Notes: generated by a model not told the origin, from the letters alone. Counted from the stretch's first letter, positions 35,021 through 48,500 are shown. The stretch: 64,000 nucleotides of DNA from Porites lobata (GCA_942486035.1 CALNXK010000008.1:6090001-6154000), one strand, 5' to 3'. Numbers and translations: made by a program.

Positions 35021-36564
35021 TGCTGGCTTTTCACAGTTATAATTGTAACTTCAAGGTATGGAGACATCTTTAGTTTTGTAACTAGTGCCTAAGCAAAGGC
35101 TCTTTTCTTTTAAGAAGCAATAACTTATAACACTTTTAGAATTAAGTCGTCAGAGTTAAAGACTGTTTCATTGAAGTAGAATCGCACGTGACAACCTCGT
35201 GAATAATGATGATGCAACCATCTACAACAATGATCAAAATCGTGACATTTCTTAGCTATTCGGTATTCGACGGGCTTCAATAATTTAAGGAACCATGAAG
35301 TAACTTTGAAACCTTCGAGTCTTCCCTCTAAGCAACTTTTGGTGAGTTGATATTTATAGTACTTTAAAAATTTGTTTATTTTGCACCAGGTATCTGGAGG
35401 AAAGACAAAGAAAAGTGAATTTATAGTATGAGGATCGAATCAGGTTCTCGTTTTCATTAATGTACAGCAATACCCAATTTCGCACAAAACATAGCCTTAA
35501 TTTAGAATTAACACAGTAGATTGCCGATACTGTTACACTGAAGCATTCAAAATAGCTCATGCACGTAAAACGCGCCTGTGTTTATAAAAGCGTTTGATGT
35601 GCGCGGCATTTTGAGTACTCCTGTATACGATTTCCATGTACGACTGGAAACAACCTGAACAGCGATTAAAATTGCGAAAGAGACCACTAACAATCAAGAT
35701 AAGAAACTTAATTCGGTGAAAGATTTACAGAGACAACAATTTTCATTCACGACGGAAGATAAGTATTGAGAGTGAAGTGTCTCTGAAAATCCTGACTCAT
35801 GTATAAAACCTTGCAAGATCAACTCAGGGCAAGCATATCGCCCAAAGCTTTCTTTTTACAACTAAAATTATAACTAAATATTCTTCAGAACGTTTTCTTA
35901 CTAGCATTTGCGTTGATAAAATGTTTAAAAGGCTTTTAAAGTTTAAATTTTTATATAAAACCTGATACTCGGGTCAGGTCATCGTCTCAAATCTTACGAA
36001 CGTGCATAAACTAGCCGCATAAACTACGCTCAACTTCATGAAAATAGGAAAAAAAACCACAACTGCAACAATTACTAAGGCTTAACAGTCGAGATGCAGC
36101 TCCTGAAAGCCATCAAGTAAGGCAAGAATCGCTTGACACTTTTCAAAACTCTCGAGCATCAAGCAAGGTGAAGTAGAGTAAGCTCATTTTTAAAAACGAT
36201 GACATCCAAAATCGGATTTCCAATGACTTCGACAAGCGGCGCATTTCTCAACCAAAAACCAAATAAACTAACCAGCCATGGAATTTTAGGTATTTAGGTA
36301 TTTTATTTATTTGCCACACGATTACAATAATTACAAAAAGATGCCAAAAAAAAAATGTAGGAAGAGATGGCGAGGAGGCCTAAAAGAAACTATAGAGCTT
36401 ATGTTAATTAGGCCTCCTCAATTGCAATTTTTCGAAGATAGCATAAAAATTACGGCGACGGATACAATATAATATGAGGTGAAAAATGAAACTAATCAAT
36501 ATTACGGAAGTTTACAAATGTTGAATATTAAAAGGCTTTTTTCCAAGATTTTTGTTGGAGTATA

Positions 36565-38600
36565 CTAATAATTATTACAAATAAATGCCTTAAGTGCTCT
36601 TTTAAAGGAGAAAGGTGAGGAAGCGTTGATGATGTTGGTGTTTAAGGTGTTGTAAAATTTAGGTCCTTGATAAAAAACGGAAAATTGTTTGGTTCGAGTA
36701 CGACAGAAAGGCAGACGAAATTTACACGAGTTTCTTGTATTATACGAATGAATTTGACTTTGTAAGGTAAATTTACAATGAAATTTTAAAGGTAGAGTAT
36801 GGTTTTGATAGGAGTACGTGAATAAGCCTAGTTGTATTAAGTATATATCATGAAATTTTAAGATACCAAGATTTTGAAAGATTGGATCAGTATGTGCATC
36901 GAAAGTTGTTTTAGCTATAGTTCTGATCACTCGTTTCTGTAAAATCTCAAGACGAATAAGGTTAGTTCTGTAAGTAGAGGCCCAAACTAAGTTTCAATAA
37001 AAAAGGTATGGATAGACTAGAGAAAAATTTAGTGTTCGTAAGGTTTTCGTGGATAAATAGAAACTGGATTTACGAATAATTCCTGTGCATTTAGAAACTT
37101 TATTGGCGACATGTGAGATTTCAGATTTCCAATTTAAATTTTCATCCATGATTACTCCCAAGAAAACTGTTTCTTTTACTTGATCAATTTTTTTATTATT
37201 AATTAAAAGTTGAATAGTTTGATTTGTACGCTTTTGAGATGGTTTAAATGCAATGAATTTGTTTTTTTTTTTCAAGTTTAATGAAAGCCTGTTAGCTCTA
37301 AACCATATTGACAACTTATTTAGCTCAGCGATCAGTATATTAGTAAGGCAGTCTTTATCCTTGTGAGACACAAATACGTTTGTATCATCAGCAAATAATT
37401 TCAGTTGTAATATTGTTGACGTGTTGATTATATCGTTGATGTAGAGCAGAAAAAACAAAGGCCCTAGTATTGAACCTTGGGGAACGCCACACATGATATT
37501 AGCACGATACGAAACATAACCATTGTATTCTACAAATTGGAGTCTGTTGGAAAAATAGCTCTTAATCCATTTCAGAGCCAAGCCACGTATACCATAATGT
37601 TCAAGTTTATCAAATAAGATGGAATGATTGACTGTATCGAAAGCTTTCGAGAGATCTAAAAAGACACCAACCGCTAATTCACCATGATCAATAGCAGATG
37701 AAATTTTTTCATGCAAATCAATCAAGGCAAGCGTCGTAGAGTGGTTTTTCCTGAAGCCGAACTGGTTATCACAGAGAATATGTAAATTAGTTAAATAATC
37801 ATACAAGCGATTATAGATGATTCTCTCTAGAAATTTTGAAAAGCTTGGTAGAACCGAGACAGGCCTATAGTTGGTGAATAGTGACTGGTCATCATCTTTA
37901 AACAGTGGTACCACACGAGCTATTGTCATTTGATAAGGTACAACGCCATGAGCGATCGATAAATTCATAATGTGAGCCAGAGGTCCCGAAATGATTTGAA
38001 TGGATTCCTTAATTATAGACACTGGAATATTATCGTATCCAGCCGCTTTCCCGGAAGCAAAAGATTGAGCAATGGTAATAATTTCATCCTCTGTTGTTGG
38101 GCTAAAAAAGATTGATTCTCGAAATGATCCAGATAGAAAATCTTTATGTGAACAAGAGGAGGCTGTATCTTCTTTGCGAGGTTGGGACCAATACTAGAGA
38201 AGTAGCTACAAAGCCTATTTGCTACTTTCACTGGATCAGAAATCTCCTGACCGTCTGACTTAAATATTGTATTTAATTGAGGCCTTGGCATTTTTCTATT
38301 TAAGACTTCGTTTAAAATTTTCCAGGTCGCATGTGTATTTGATTTAGCATCTTCCAATTTCTTTTCATAATACCGACGCTTAGCCAAACGCAAGGTGTGA
38401 TTCAATTTGTTCTTGTATCTTTTGTAGAGTGAACAATTGTCGACTGTTAGAACTTGAAGACATTTTTTGTAAAGTTTATTCTTTGTTTTAATTGATTTAA
38501 GAAGAGCTTTCGTCAACCACGGTTTTTTAAAGCGCCTCTGCTTTTTAGTCGCCTTCTTGAGAGAGAAGCAATCGTTATAAATCTTTGTATACATTTCATG
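36565..38600 (-). pseudogene. LINE reverse transcriptase (one frameshift, one stop)
   Basis: Motifs in order: YRPVSVLPSFSKFLERIIYN, FGFRKNHSTTLALIDL, GVFLDLSKAFDTVNHSIL, CGVPQGSILGPLFFLLYIND, LKLFADDTNVF (catalytic FADD), LNLKK and FLGVIMDENLNWKSEI. The frame above (38594-38013) carries the thumb-side linker before RT and is joined by a frameshift near 38030. A TGA at 36994-36996 falls in the conserved YPYLFY-C position. The same frame continues to 36565. Confidence 0.9.
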
Positions 38601-38629
38601 AAAGCGTTTGTACGTAATATCTGGCTCAT

Positions 38630-39505
38630 CACAAGTTGAATTGAGAAGACGGGTAGATGATCTGAAATGTCAGTAAATAATAAGCCGCTTCTCGAACGTT
38701 CAAAAAAGTTGTTCGAAAAAATATTATCTATTAACGTAGCAGTATGTGAAGTAATTCTCGAGGGACGCGTAATCAAAGGAAAAAACATATTAGAGTACAT
38801 TCCATCAAGGAATTGGCCTGTGAGGTGGTGATTTTGGTAGTTAATTAAATTAATATTAAAGTCCCCCATTAGGAAGCATATTTTGTTTTCTCTAGAGATA
38901 TTACCTAACAACTCATTGTTTGTAGACAAGAAATCGTCGAGTCTATGATTTGGCGGTCTGTAAACAATACCAAAATTTTTTTTTTTTTCTCGAGGTCTTA
39001 TTAATTCAATGAACAGTGATTCTACAGTATCAACATTATGGAGGGACAAATCTTCTCGAAGTTTGAACTCTAGATCGTTTGAAATATAAAGCCCTACCCC
39101 ACCTCCAGTTCTATTTTGCCTATACTTGTGAAGAAATTTGAAACCATTAATATCGACCGAATGAGCAGAATCGTTTAGCCAGGTCTCAGAAATTCCGATT
39201 ACAGAAAATTTTATGTTTAAGCATGATAGATAGTCAGTAAGCTTTACTAAATTATGAGGATGACTACGAATATTAAGATGTAGGAAAGAGAAATCGGCAT
39301 CAGAATAATTTTCGCGTCTGAGCATTTCGTTGAATTGATTTTCAATAAAATAGTCGCAGGGTGTCTCAACTGCATTAAAATTAATGTCAGGATCAAGACT
39401 GCCAGACTGTGTCAAAGAAGCGTTTGAGTTTGAAAAAAACTGGATTGTAACGTAAGCTAGAAAATCTATCGGGATCAAAGTGAACAGGACCATTCTGCAG
39501 TTCAT
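38630..39505 (-). pseudogene. LINE AP-endonuclease domain
   Basis: The frame reads FSFLHLNIRSHPHNLVKLTD, FSVIGISETWLNDSAHSVDI (catalytic E), GGVGLYISNDLEF, FGIVYRPPNHRLDDFLST, ICFLMGDFNINLINY (GDFN) and FTDISDHLPVFSIQ (SDH). All core endonuclease motifs are present. It nicks target DNA to prime reverse transcription. The end of the frame is shifted relative to the RT linker. Confidence 0.9.
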
Positions 39506-39614
39506 ATAGCGCCAGAAAAAAGCTAGAATCGTCTAAACGATTAAAGGGCAGTACATCTGATAGCGAGTATTGTGTCACTGTAATAAACTTATCTAATTTA
39601 ACCACTTATCTGCT

Positions 39615-40143
39615 TTAACCACGTCTGTCCTTTACAATCAATTTGTCCAATACAAAATACGCTATTTTTCCATTCCGCTTTGCTCCCTCCAGCTTGGGTC
39701 TCTGCTCTTCACGTTTATCAAGGGTCTCCTTAGCGAGATCTTCATTTACGTATAAACCGACAGGTTTAATTCTTCTTGTCACCTTCAATATTTGCTCCTT
39801 TTGCTTAAAGTCTCGAAGTTTGCACACAATTGTGCGAGGGCGTCTTCTAGAGAATTCAAGGCTTTGTTTGAATTCTTTTGTGTCCTTCTCATATGTTTAG
39901 GCGGGTCTTAAGTTCAGCCACAGTTCCAACCACTGTATCTAGTCGAGAATTGAAATTGCTCTCAAGCGAATCTACAAGGGTTTTAAACATCCTTTCTTGA
40001 AGCTGAAGCATCTCATTCAACATCGCCGTCGTTACAAATTCATTCGAGGGATTCTTGTCAGCGCTTGGTGAGCCGCCGGATGTCTTAGAATTACGTGTTT
40101 CTGGCATAATTTTAGTGCACAGGAAAAACAAAAATACTGACAA
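39615..40143 (-). pseudogene. LINE ORF1-like protein (frameshifted)
   Basis: The first frame (40143-39889), MPETRNSKTSGGSPSADKNP at its start or 10 codons in, has a predicted coiled coil (MLQLQERMFKTLVDSLESNF). The second (39827-39615) reads CKLRDFKQKEQILKVTRRIK, then LAKETLDKREEQRPKL, like the C-terminal domain of LINE ORF1 nucleic-acid chaperones. One frame change lies near 39890. Confidence 0.65.
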
Positions 40144-40384
40144 ATCGATGAAATAGGCAAGAAAAAGAGCGAAATAATCAAAATACGAGGAGCTAAAAAA
40201 TTAGCGTCCGCCCGCCGTAAATATGCAAATCATACGGGAATAACAGAAGAATCTTGATAGCAGTTGTATTTCATTTTGTAAATCCAGTACAAGTCAGCTT
40301 CAGCTATCAGTAAACAAGTTTCAAGATGCTGCATGAATTTTCCGTATAAACTCACGTGCTAGCTCGAAAACCTTACGGTTATCT

Positions 40385-40537
40385 AGCCGCTAGGCATTTC
40401 CTTCTATGTAATAATATTTAGTTTAAATTGTAATTGAATATTCTACGTGTTAAGTTACTAATTATTCAATAAGTTTGACAAACCCTGTAATGGAAATGTG
40501 AATAAAGTGTTGTTGTTGTTGTTGTTGTTGTTGTTGT
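40385..40537 (+). repeat. LINE-like 3' end with (TTG)n tail
   Basis: GTGAATAAAGTG is followed by about nine TTG units (40510-40537). AATAAA next to a trinucleotide tail is the usual 3' end of RTE/L2-type LINEs. No coding part is present. Confidence 0.5.
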
Positions 40538-41354
40538 CAAATTTTGACCAATCGGAGATAAAAATGCAATGTAGAGCGTGACCAACGTTTGACCTCCCTA
40601 AGCCATGCCAACTGCCTTCCCTGCCTGGAAAAACTGGCTGAATTTTCGCGTCCAAAGTCAGTTTGAAATCAAAATTTTTGTATAGTTCGGCTCATAAACA
40701 CAATTTATTTCCTGTGCATTTTAAAAATTTGACCTTGAGCCTGCGATCAGTTAAAAACTAGTAACTTGTCAGCGGATAACTTCAAAGAAACACCCAAACA
40801 CGACTGGTCTACACCTGAGCCCGTGATACGATCATGTGATACTCGTCAGCGGAAACGCTGTTTTGACTTGACCGCTGTCAATTCACCTCAACAAGGCCAC
40901 GCGATTTCCCGCCAAGAAAAACGCTGGTTACCCAAAACATCGCACGTTTTCCCGCCAAGAAAATACAACATATCCCCCATCCGGTCGGGCTGACTCCTGA
41001 CTCCCTTCCCTCTCCCCCAGCGTCTGTATGGACGGCAGGTCTACGCTGACGTCATAACCAAAATTTCTCGGATGGATAGATTACTAAATTTTCTTACCAA
41101 TGGGGCTCCGCTCGGGCGCGAGTGGAACTCCGCTATTATGTTTCCTACTGTGGGTTGAAAGGTTGAAAAGACCCCCACAGAGAATGCAAAGATCTTTTTT
41201 AATGACGCAGAAGAATCCAAATAAAGGATTCCACAAAGATATGATAAGAAATGTCTCACTAAAATAGTTTTGGAAAATTCACCTCAAGCATCACCTGACA
41301 TTCCTTGGACCATCACGTCACAAAACCTGTTTTCTCAAATGGGGCAAGGTTGTT
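40538..41354. other. Non-coding stretch
   Basis: No gene is recognised. Short ORFs 40766-40993 and 41041-41259 have no domain. Confidence 0.4.
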
Positions 41355-41730
41355 ATAGTCAACTCAGGTCAAGCGTACCCCCCAAATTTCCATTGGTGAA
41401 TTTATTATTCGAAAGTTGAATCCGTTGGTAGTTGCATTCCGGCATGCGTAATGAGCCATGTCAATTCACACGCGATTCAGTCACAAAATTTCTACCGGCT
41501 CAGTTTCCCTGAATTTGATGCAAATGTCTTCTAAGATATTTAATCCGTTCAAACATTGTCAATCTGACCAAATACAGAGAAGTTCTCGTAAAATATTCAC
41601 TGCTCATTACGCATGCAGGAGCGCCGATTTGAAGTTGACACTAGTTTCGGGAATGGACTTACGGATTCATTTTTCAAATAATCAATTCATTAATAGAATC
41701 TTGGGGGTACGCTTGACCTACCTTGACTGT
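41355..41730. mobile_element. 376-bp MITE with about 70-bp inverted ends
   Basis: The left end TAGTCAACTCAGGTCAAGCG and the inverse of the right end CGCTTGACCTACCTTGACTG match imperfectly. The similarity continues through the GGGGGTACGC and TTATTCGAAAG/CTTTCAAATAATC regions. The ORF at 41458-41865 spans it and is not supported. The target duplication is unclear. Confidence 0.7.
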
Positions 41731-41920
41731 AAACTTCAGCCTAAAAATTCTTTTCATCAAATTGTCAGCCAAAATAATTGTCTTGATTGTCAATTAGCCT
41801 TACAAGGTGGATTAAAGCATTTTTATGAAGAGTTATTTGAGTCTTTTATAAGCCACGTGACCTAAGAATATTTGTTGCTCTTTCATTTCCCTTCCCGCAT
41901 TTTAATTTGAACACTTTGAA

Positions 41921-42135
41921 AACAACGGTGCTGTAGTTTATGTTGGAAGCTCCTGACCGTGCATAATCCTTTGTTTTTTGTTCAAAAATTGTGACTGAAT
42001 AAATTAATGCGATGTTTCTGTTGGTCAGTAAGTTCAATTTGATAGGAATTCTATCGAACGTTGTGCACGGTCAGGTCTAAAAAAGCTGACAAAGACATAT
42101 AACAGTGCAGTCTAACAAGTTTCCAAACCCTGAAT
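41921..42135. repeat. Dispersed repeat with inverted core, copy 2
   Basis: Counterpart of 4340-4560. Core ends TCCTGACCGTGCATAATCC and CGTTGTGCACGGTCAGG. It lies directly upstream of duplication copy B, as copy 1 lies (far) upstream of copy A. Confidence 0.6.
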
Positions 42136-42148
42136 CCACTTTAATAAC

Positions 42149-42594
42149 ACCAGGTGGGTTCATTTTTTTCCCCTGTCTCTCTTATACTGAAATTCTCTGC
42201 AAACGAGACTTGGCCACTATCTCATAGAATTTATTTTTCTTATTGAATACTCGAGCCATTTCTCTTTGTATGGTTTTAGACGTTTGCTTCCTCTCTTTGC
42301 TGTGCATTGTTAGGGGTGTTGTAATAGATTCTAATGATCAATCTTCTGATTTTACATGCACAACTCCTGAATCGTGATGGGTTTCACCTGAAAAAGAAGT
42401 AAAACTGCCACAACTTCTTGCTTTCATTCTTTCAGAATGGTAAAAGGGCATTATCTCTTCCTGCCAACTTATCATGTGAGTACTTATACATGTATATCGT
42501 TAGTAGATTTTAAAATTAACACTTACAGTACATACTCATTTGTCAATAATTTTTTTAAATAAGTAATATAAATGTTTGCAAGTACCACGCTTTG
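42149..42594. repeat. Segmental duplication copy B (intron-exon-intron)
   Basis: Counterpart of 17801-18234. Introns are conserved on both sides of 42436-42475, whereas the exon itself is not alignable. Confidence 0.8.
42436..42475 (+). CDS. Candidate upstream exon of Roco gene (diverged duplicate)
   Basis: 40 bases between TTTCAG and GTGAGT. It enters in phase 0 and leaves one base over. Peptide NGKRALSLPANLS. It sits in duplication copy B and is 6 bases (two codons) shorter than its counterpart 18066-18111, in the same phase. Confidence 0.5.
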
Positions 42595-45500
42595 CAACAT
42601 GTTTTAAGTTTTCAATTTACTGCGGTTTGCTGGCAATACAAGAGATCCTGATGATCAGTATAAACAGCTGACTGAAGGTAAGATTTGCTGTATGTTACGT
42701 TATCAGGCACTATATCGGTCCCTGAGGAGAGAGGACCGAAAACTATAAAAAAAAAAAGACACTAACTGGGTTAACTTTTAATAACCCAATCAAAAATTCT
42801 TCCAAAAGTAACCTGGTTAAAATAGCTTAGTGAGGTTAATTTTTATGAGCGGCCGCACTCGCGAGTGTGAAGAAGGAAAAGTTGAACTTGTACGCAAGGT
42901 GGAAGGAGTAAATTTCCAAAATGAAGTGCTTGCATGCATGGAAAAATAAGCCTAAATTTAGAAAATTCCCGCCATAGCATTGAAACGCCCTAGCTCTTAG
43001 TAGTTCCATGTAGAGTCAAAGCAAGAGGAAGCGGGTCGATACCTAGTTGTTGCGAACTTGACGCTTGGGTTCGTCATCGAATTGCAACTTGACTTTGGTT
43101 TACTAGAGGGCGAACTGTTTTGAAAACACTCTAAATCTGTTAAAACGAATCACGGTTCATTCCATGCTATAATGTAATTCAGAAATTTGTTAGCCGACTC
43201 TTTCCTTCAACTCATGCGGGCTGTCCACCATCCATCTTCCAATAGCCGGACGATAGCGCGTCAGTTTTGATTTTTGTCAATGCCGTGTTAATTTCTATCA
43301 ACTGTGTTTCTAGGAATATTTATCTCCTCTGTGACAATTTCGTCACACTGACCGAACAAAAAGGTAAATGGGCAAATAGATATACAAATCTGAACTATCA
43401 TAATGATTTCACTTTATGATGTTTCTAGCGTTCAACCGCGTTCCTGAAGAGATTTATTTACGTGGTCCCTTAGCTGTGGAAGCCTATAACAAGGCTCTTA
43501 ATGAAGGAAAAACTCGTTTCAAGAGGTTGCCGATCATGGTGATTGGACAAGATCGCTCCGGAAAAACTAGCCTTAAGAATTCGATGATGGGAAAGGCCTT
43601 CAACCCAGACGAAGACAGCACAGTGGGGATAGATGTTGGACCCTCACATTTCAATGTCTCACGTGATATTTGCATGCCAGGTGAGAATACCGTGAACAAT
43701 CAAGCACAGATTGATTTCAGAGAAACCCTCTCTTTTGAGCACCACATGGCTCGTTTAGTCGTTGAAAGTTTAACTCCCAAAAACATTAATTCAAAGGAGG
43801 ATTTGCCGTCAAAGGAGACAAAAATTGCATCATCAAGTGTGGCATCAAAAAATTCAATGGAATCTGTTCAAGAATCTGGTGCATATTCTGCAGCTCGCCA
43901 AGAAGAAAAGAACTATATAGTCAAGATTCCAGATGAGGTAGCAGAGAGGATAAAAATCTTACAAAAGGAAATTGAGAAAGAGAGAGTTGGAGACGATGCG
44001 GAAATGTATTCAATCGTTTGGGATTTTGCTGGGCAACCTGTCTACTATGCAACGCATCCACTTTTCCTCACACAAAGAGCAGTGTACCTGTTAGTTTTTG
44101 ACCTCAGCCGAGGTCTTCATGCAAGAGCCGATCCCACCGTAAAACAAGGAATGTACAGCATGATTTTAGACAACCACGATTGTAAAAGTAACCTAGACTA
44201 TCTGGATTTCTGGATGACATGGGTTGCTTCAATAGCCAATCAAGATGAAGACCAGCAGATACGTTTGGATCAATCACCAACGAATATTCCCCCTGTGTTC
44301 CTTGTTTGCACTCATGCTGATAAACCTTGTGGTGAGGCAGATCCATTTGTGCTAGCGCGTGAGGTGTTTGGTTCCTTGAAGACCAAGCCGTACAAAAACC
44401 AATTGTATAAAGACGTGTTTGTCGTGGATAACACAAAGTCAGGGAGTAAATCAGAGTGTTCAGAAGTCAAGCGCTTGTGGGAAAAAGTCGTTGCTGTTGC
44501 CAAGGATCTACCACAGATGAAAGAAGACTACCCGGTAAAGTGGCTAAGATTCGAAAAGGCTCTTCAAACCAAGGTAAAAGATGGGAAAAAGTGGATTTCT
44601 CTGGAAGATACAAAACAGATTGCGTCCAAAATGTGTCACATTGAGGATGATCGGGAATTTACAACACTGCTGGACTTTCTACATAACCAGAGAATCTTGA
44701 TTCATTTTGACAGTTCTCTACTTTTGAATAATATGGTCATCTTGGATCCTCAGTGGCTGGTCGACTTGTTTACGTCGGTGATAACCGTAAAGCCTGGTCC
44801 CTACGAAGGAAAAGAAACAGAATTGTGGAGTAAGCTGCAGACAGAGGGCATCATAGAGTATAAACTTTTGGAACTTGTGTGGGAGCCTTTACGAATTCCA
44901 AAAGAAATGTTTTCAAGCCTTCTAGAAATCATGGAGAAATTCAGCTTACTTTGTCCTTGGCCATCATCAGATGCTTCATGTGGTAAGCAGTATCTCGTGC
45001 CCTCCATGCTGATGTCTCATCCACCAGAGGATATTATCAAGTTGGTAGCCTCCTCACAAATTCCATCCTTTTATATCAGGTTCGAATCTGGGCAGGTTCC
45101 TCCAGGCTTTTTTCCCCGACTCTTGCTGCAGTTTTTTCAGTGGGGCCAAGACGAAGTTTGGAGTGCAGAGAATCCTCAGTTGTACGCTAATTTTGCGCGG
45201 TTTTACACCTCTGCAGATGACGACTGCTCTGTAATTCTTCGATGCCATTCATCGTGTATTGAAGTTGTGGTTCACAGAGGAAATGTCAGGGCAAACCTGA
45301 CAGAATCTCTTCAATCCAAGCTGAACCTGTCGGCAGTTCCCAACTATGATGGATTTGAAAAGTGGTGTGCTCGCGCAGTGCGAAGACAACTGGAATTGAT
45401 GCTTGAGCGCATGCGAGAAGAATTCTTTTGGTTTAAAAATATGAAATATAAAGTAGGTGTGATCTGTCCCGTTTGTTGCCAAGAACGTAAAGCCAATTAC

Positions 45501-48500
45501 TGCTGCAAAAATCACAAGCAGTGGTGTTGTGAGCAAGAGGAATGTCTGCACTTCCTGTCAGAGTCTGATTTGCAGGAGGCCAAAGACTTCATCACGTGTC
45601 ACGGGTGTCCTACTGCAGAAATTAACAAAGTTCACGTCAAACGGTTTGCACCTTGGTTTGAAACTTCCGATGAACAGGTGAATAGACTCTAACTCTTGCT
45701 GTAAATTACTTTAAAACATTTACTACCAAACCCGGTTATATTTTATCTATCCTTTTAGCGTCAGTCTTTGGTTATCCCAGACACTCCAGTCAAACACTCT
45801 CGCTTTATTAAACCTCATTATTTTCTCACGAGAGCGATTACAACAAATCTATTAGAAAGAGTGAAACCCGTATTAAGTGGTCCCCACATTAAGCGGACAC
45901 GATCGTGAATGAGTCCTACTCTTTTCTCTCCTTATTACCTGTAAAACCAATCTGGTTTTAATGGACATCTCGATCTACCACACTAGCGATGGTCCCGTGC
46001 GTGCACGCTTAATACAGATTTATGTAGTGTTTTCTAAATGCCCTGTTGGTTAAGACCGCAGGAAATCGCCGGCACTTGTTTCTTTACAAGTGATGTTTAG
46101 AGACAGTCCTTAACACCACATGTAAAGCAGCAATAGGCCCTTTGAAGCTAGGTGACTTTCAGTACACTACCCCCCACTCCCCCACCCCCCCTTCGCCAGC
46201 CCACAAGGCAACTTCGATCCATAAGATAGCGTTCAGAGCACTTAAAATCAACCTTGTTTAATTATCTCTTCCTTCTTTGTTACAGGCTATAGCTGAAGAA
46301 AGTGAGCCAAGACCTTCAGCTTCTGGAGGAGGTAAGACTGCCACACTAATAGGGTGGATGGATAATGTCAACGAGTGAACTACGTTATTTGTGTAATTAA
46401 GGTGGCTCCTTAATTAATACAAGAGCATTTAGCTGTGACAAATTTTCCGTCATAACTTTTTCGACTTTAACGCGATGGCTGCGAAACTTTGGAAAGAACA
46501 ACAGATATCAGTCGGCAATAATACGAAATATTCCGATTTCATTGATGGTAAATATTTCTTGAGAAATTAGCGCTTAAAAGGACCCTAATGTTCAAAGAAA
46601 ATCGCGTTTAGTAAAAAATTTTGCTGATATTTTTTACTGAAATTTCTGGTATCGGCTTTAATTGATATAATAAATATGCCAGAGGAATTTCAGAAAAATC
46701 GTTGGAGCAGAAAAGTCACTCAAAATTCAGCTGTGAAATTGTTTTGGAATTTCAAAAATAAATTACTATCAGGTAGAAGGAGCCACCAGTTTCAATTTTC
46801 GGGACAAGTAAATTCAACGTTTGCTAATTCTTAAAACAAAAGCCGATTGCCTATCGTGCTATTCTTTAAAAGGTACTTTTTAGTTTTAGAAGCACTATAA
46901 ATTGCTCCAAACCTTGCTCTGAAGTAGAATTACTTGTTCTTCGACAGTTTTAAAATATCCCTTGGCAGTTTTGGCTCAAACTCCTGCCGCATACATTTTG
47001 ATGCATTGCAATGCATTTTCAACGACTTTTACTACTGTTCGTTGCTTCCAACTCAGAAAAAAAGTATTGAGATTGGACGCTACCTCGTATCAGAGCTCAG
47101 ATAGAACTGTCCAGCACCTTTGTTTATGACTACAAAATGAGCACGAGCGGCAGTTCTGCGAGGAATTCGCACCTCACCCAGGGGGGACAAACGACAATGA
47201 TGACCATGCCTGTGAACCGAATAACATCACAGTACAAAATAAAATTATCGCAAAAATACTGCCCGTGAATAAATTTACAACTCTGAAATTTTTGTCACTC
47301 CTTTCTTCAATGAATGGGTATTTTTTTTCTTGATTATTATGTTTTGCTCTGCAATACATGTTTATACAGATCGGTTCACAGACATGGGCATCATTGTCAT
47401 TCGTCCCCCCTGGCTGAGGTGCGAATTCCTCGCAGAGCTGCCGCTCGTGCTCATTTTCTGGTCATAAACAAAGGAGCTGAACAGTTCTATCTGAGCTTCG
47501 ATACAAGGTAGTTTACAATCCCAATACCTTTTTCCTGAATTGGAAACAACATACAGCAGGAAAAGCCGTTGAGGATGCATTGCAATACATCAAAATGTAT
47601 GTAGCAGGAGTTTGAACCAAAACTGCCGAGGGATATTTTAAAAATGTCGAGGAACAAGTCATTCGACGTCAGAGCAAAGTTTGGAGCAATTTATAGTGCT
47701 TCTGAAACTGAAAAGTACCTTTTAAAGAATAGCACGATAGGCAATCGGCTTCTGTTTTCAGAATTAGCAAACACTGATTTTACTTGTCCCGAAAATTGAA
47801 ACTGGTGTCTCCTTCTTCCTGATAGTAATTTATTTTTGAAATTCCAAAACAATTTCACAGCTGAATTTTGAGCGACTTTTAGTCACGGACTTCTGCTCCA
47901 ACGATTTTTCTGAAATTCCTCTGGCATATTTATTTTATCAATTAAAGCCGATACCAGAAATTTCAGTAAAAAATATCAGCAAAATTTTTTACTAGACGCG
48001 ATTTTCTTTGAACATTAGGGTCCTTGTAAGCGCTAATTTCTCAAGAAATATTTACCATCAGTGAAATCGGAATATTTCGTATTATTGCCGAATGCTATCT
48101 GTTGTTCTTTGCAAAGTTTTGCAGCCATCGCGTTAAAGTCGAAAAAGTTATGACGGAAAATTTGTCACAGCTAAATGCTCTTGTGTTAATTACGGAGCCA
48201 CCTTAAAACCATTCCGACAAAAATATTCGTCTCTTCAAGTGGAGATATCTTAATCTACTTCTAGCATCCCCTGGTAGTTATTTTTATATTGCAAACTTGG
48301 TAGCCTTCGAAATGACTAGAATATCCCAAACAAACCACTCTGTCCTTGCCAAGGATAGCGCTACAAAGTGCCTGTGCTTTTTTTACCAAGTCTGAATGCT
48401 GAAAGTCGAACATAAAGTTGTAAAAAATCATTGCCTTTCGCAGGAATTGATGAAAAATTGCTTGTACTTTCAAGCAAGGCTATAGAAACACTCATGTCGC

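Larger units (their letters stand above)
33009..36287. other. Repeat-rich non-coding stretch
   Basis: No gene is recognised. It contains the remnant of the 73-bp array (33004 to about 33030), a diverged duplication (33370-33620 versus 34745-35020), C-rich DNA (33890-34240) and A/T-rich DNA from 35040 to 36287 in which I see no exon. A TTTATAAAAG sequence at about 35581 looks TATA-like but has no recognisable product downstream. Confidence 0.4.
36288..40150 (-). mobile_element. CR1/L2-like LINE retrotransposon, near full length, broken
   Basis: The minus strand reads ORF1-like frames (40143 to about 39615), an AP-type endonuclease (39505-38660), a linker, a reverse transcriptase (38022-36994) and a C-terminal segment (36930-36565). 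It ends in a short direct tail (two CCTAAATA-type units near 36290). Order and motifs fit the CR1/Jockey/L2 group. Frames change at several points, so the copy is inactive. Confidence 0.85.

Noticed and set aside
43416..43428. ATG at 43416 as the certain start of the Roco protein
   Set aside because: A TTTCTAG acceptor overlaps it and two phase-matched upstream exons exist, so the ATG may be intronic. It is kept only as an alternative.
47174..47580. ORFs on both strands near the centre of the large palindrome
   Set aside because: They are mirror images of each other produced by the inverted arms.
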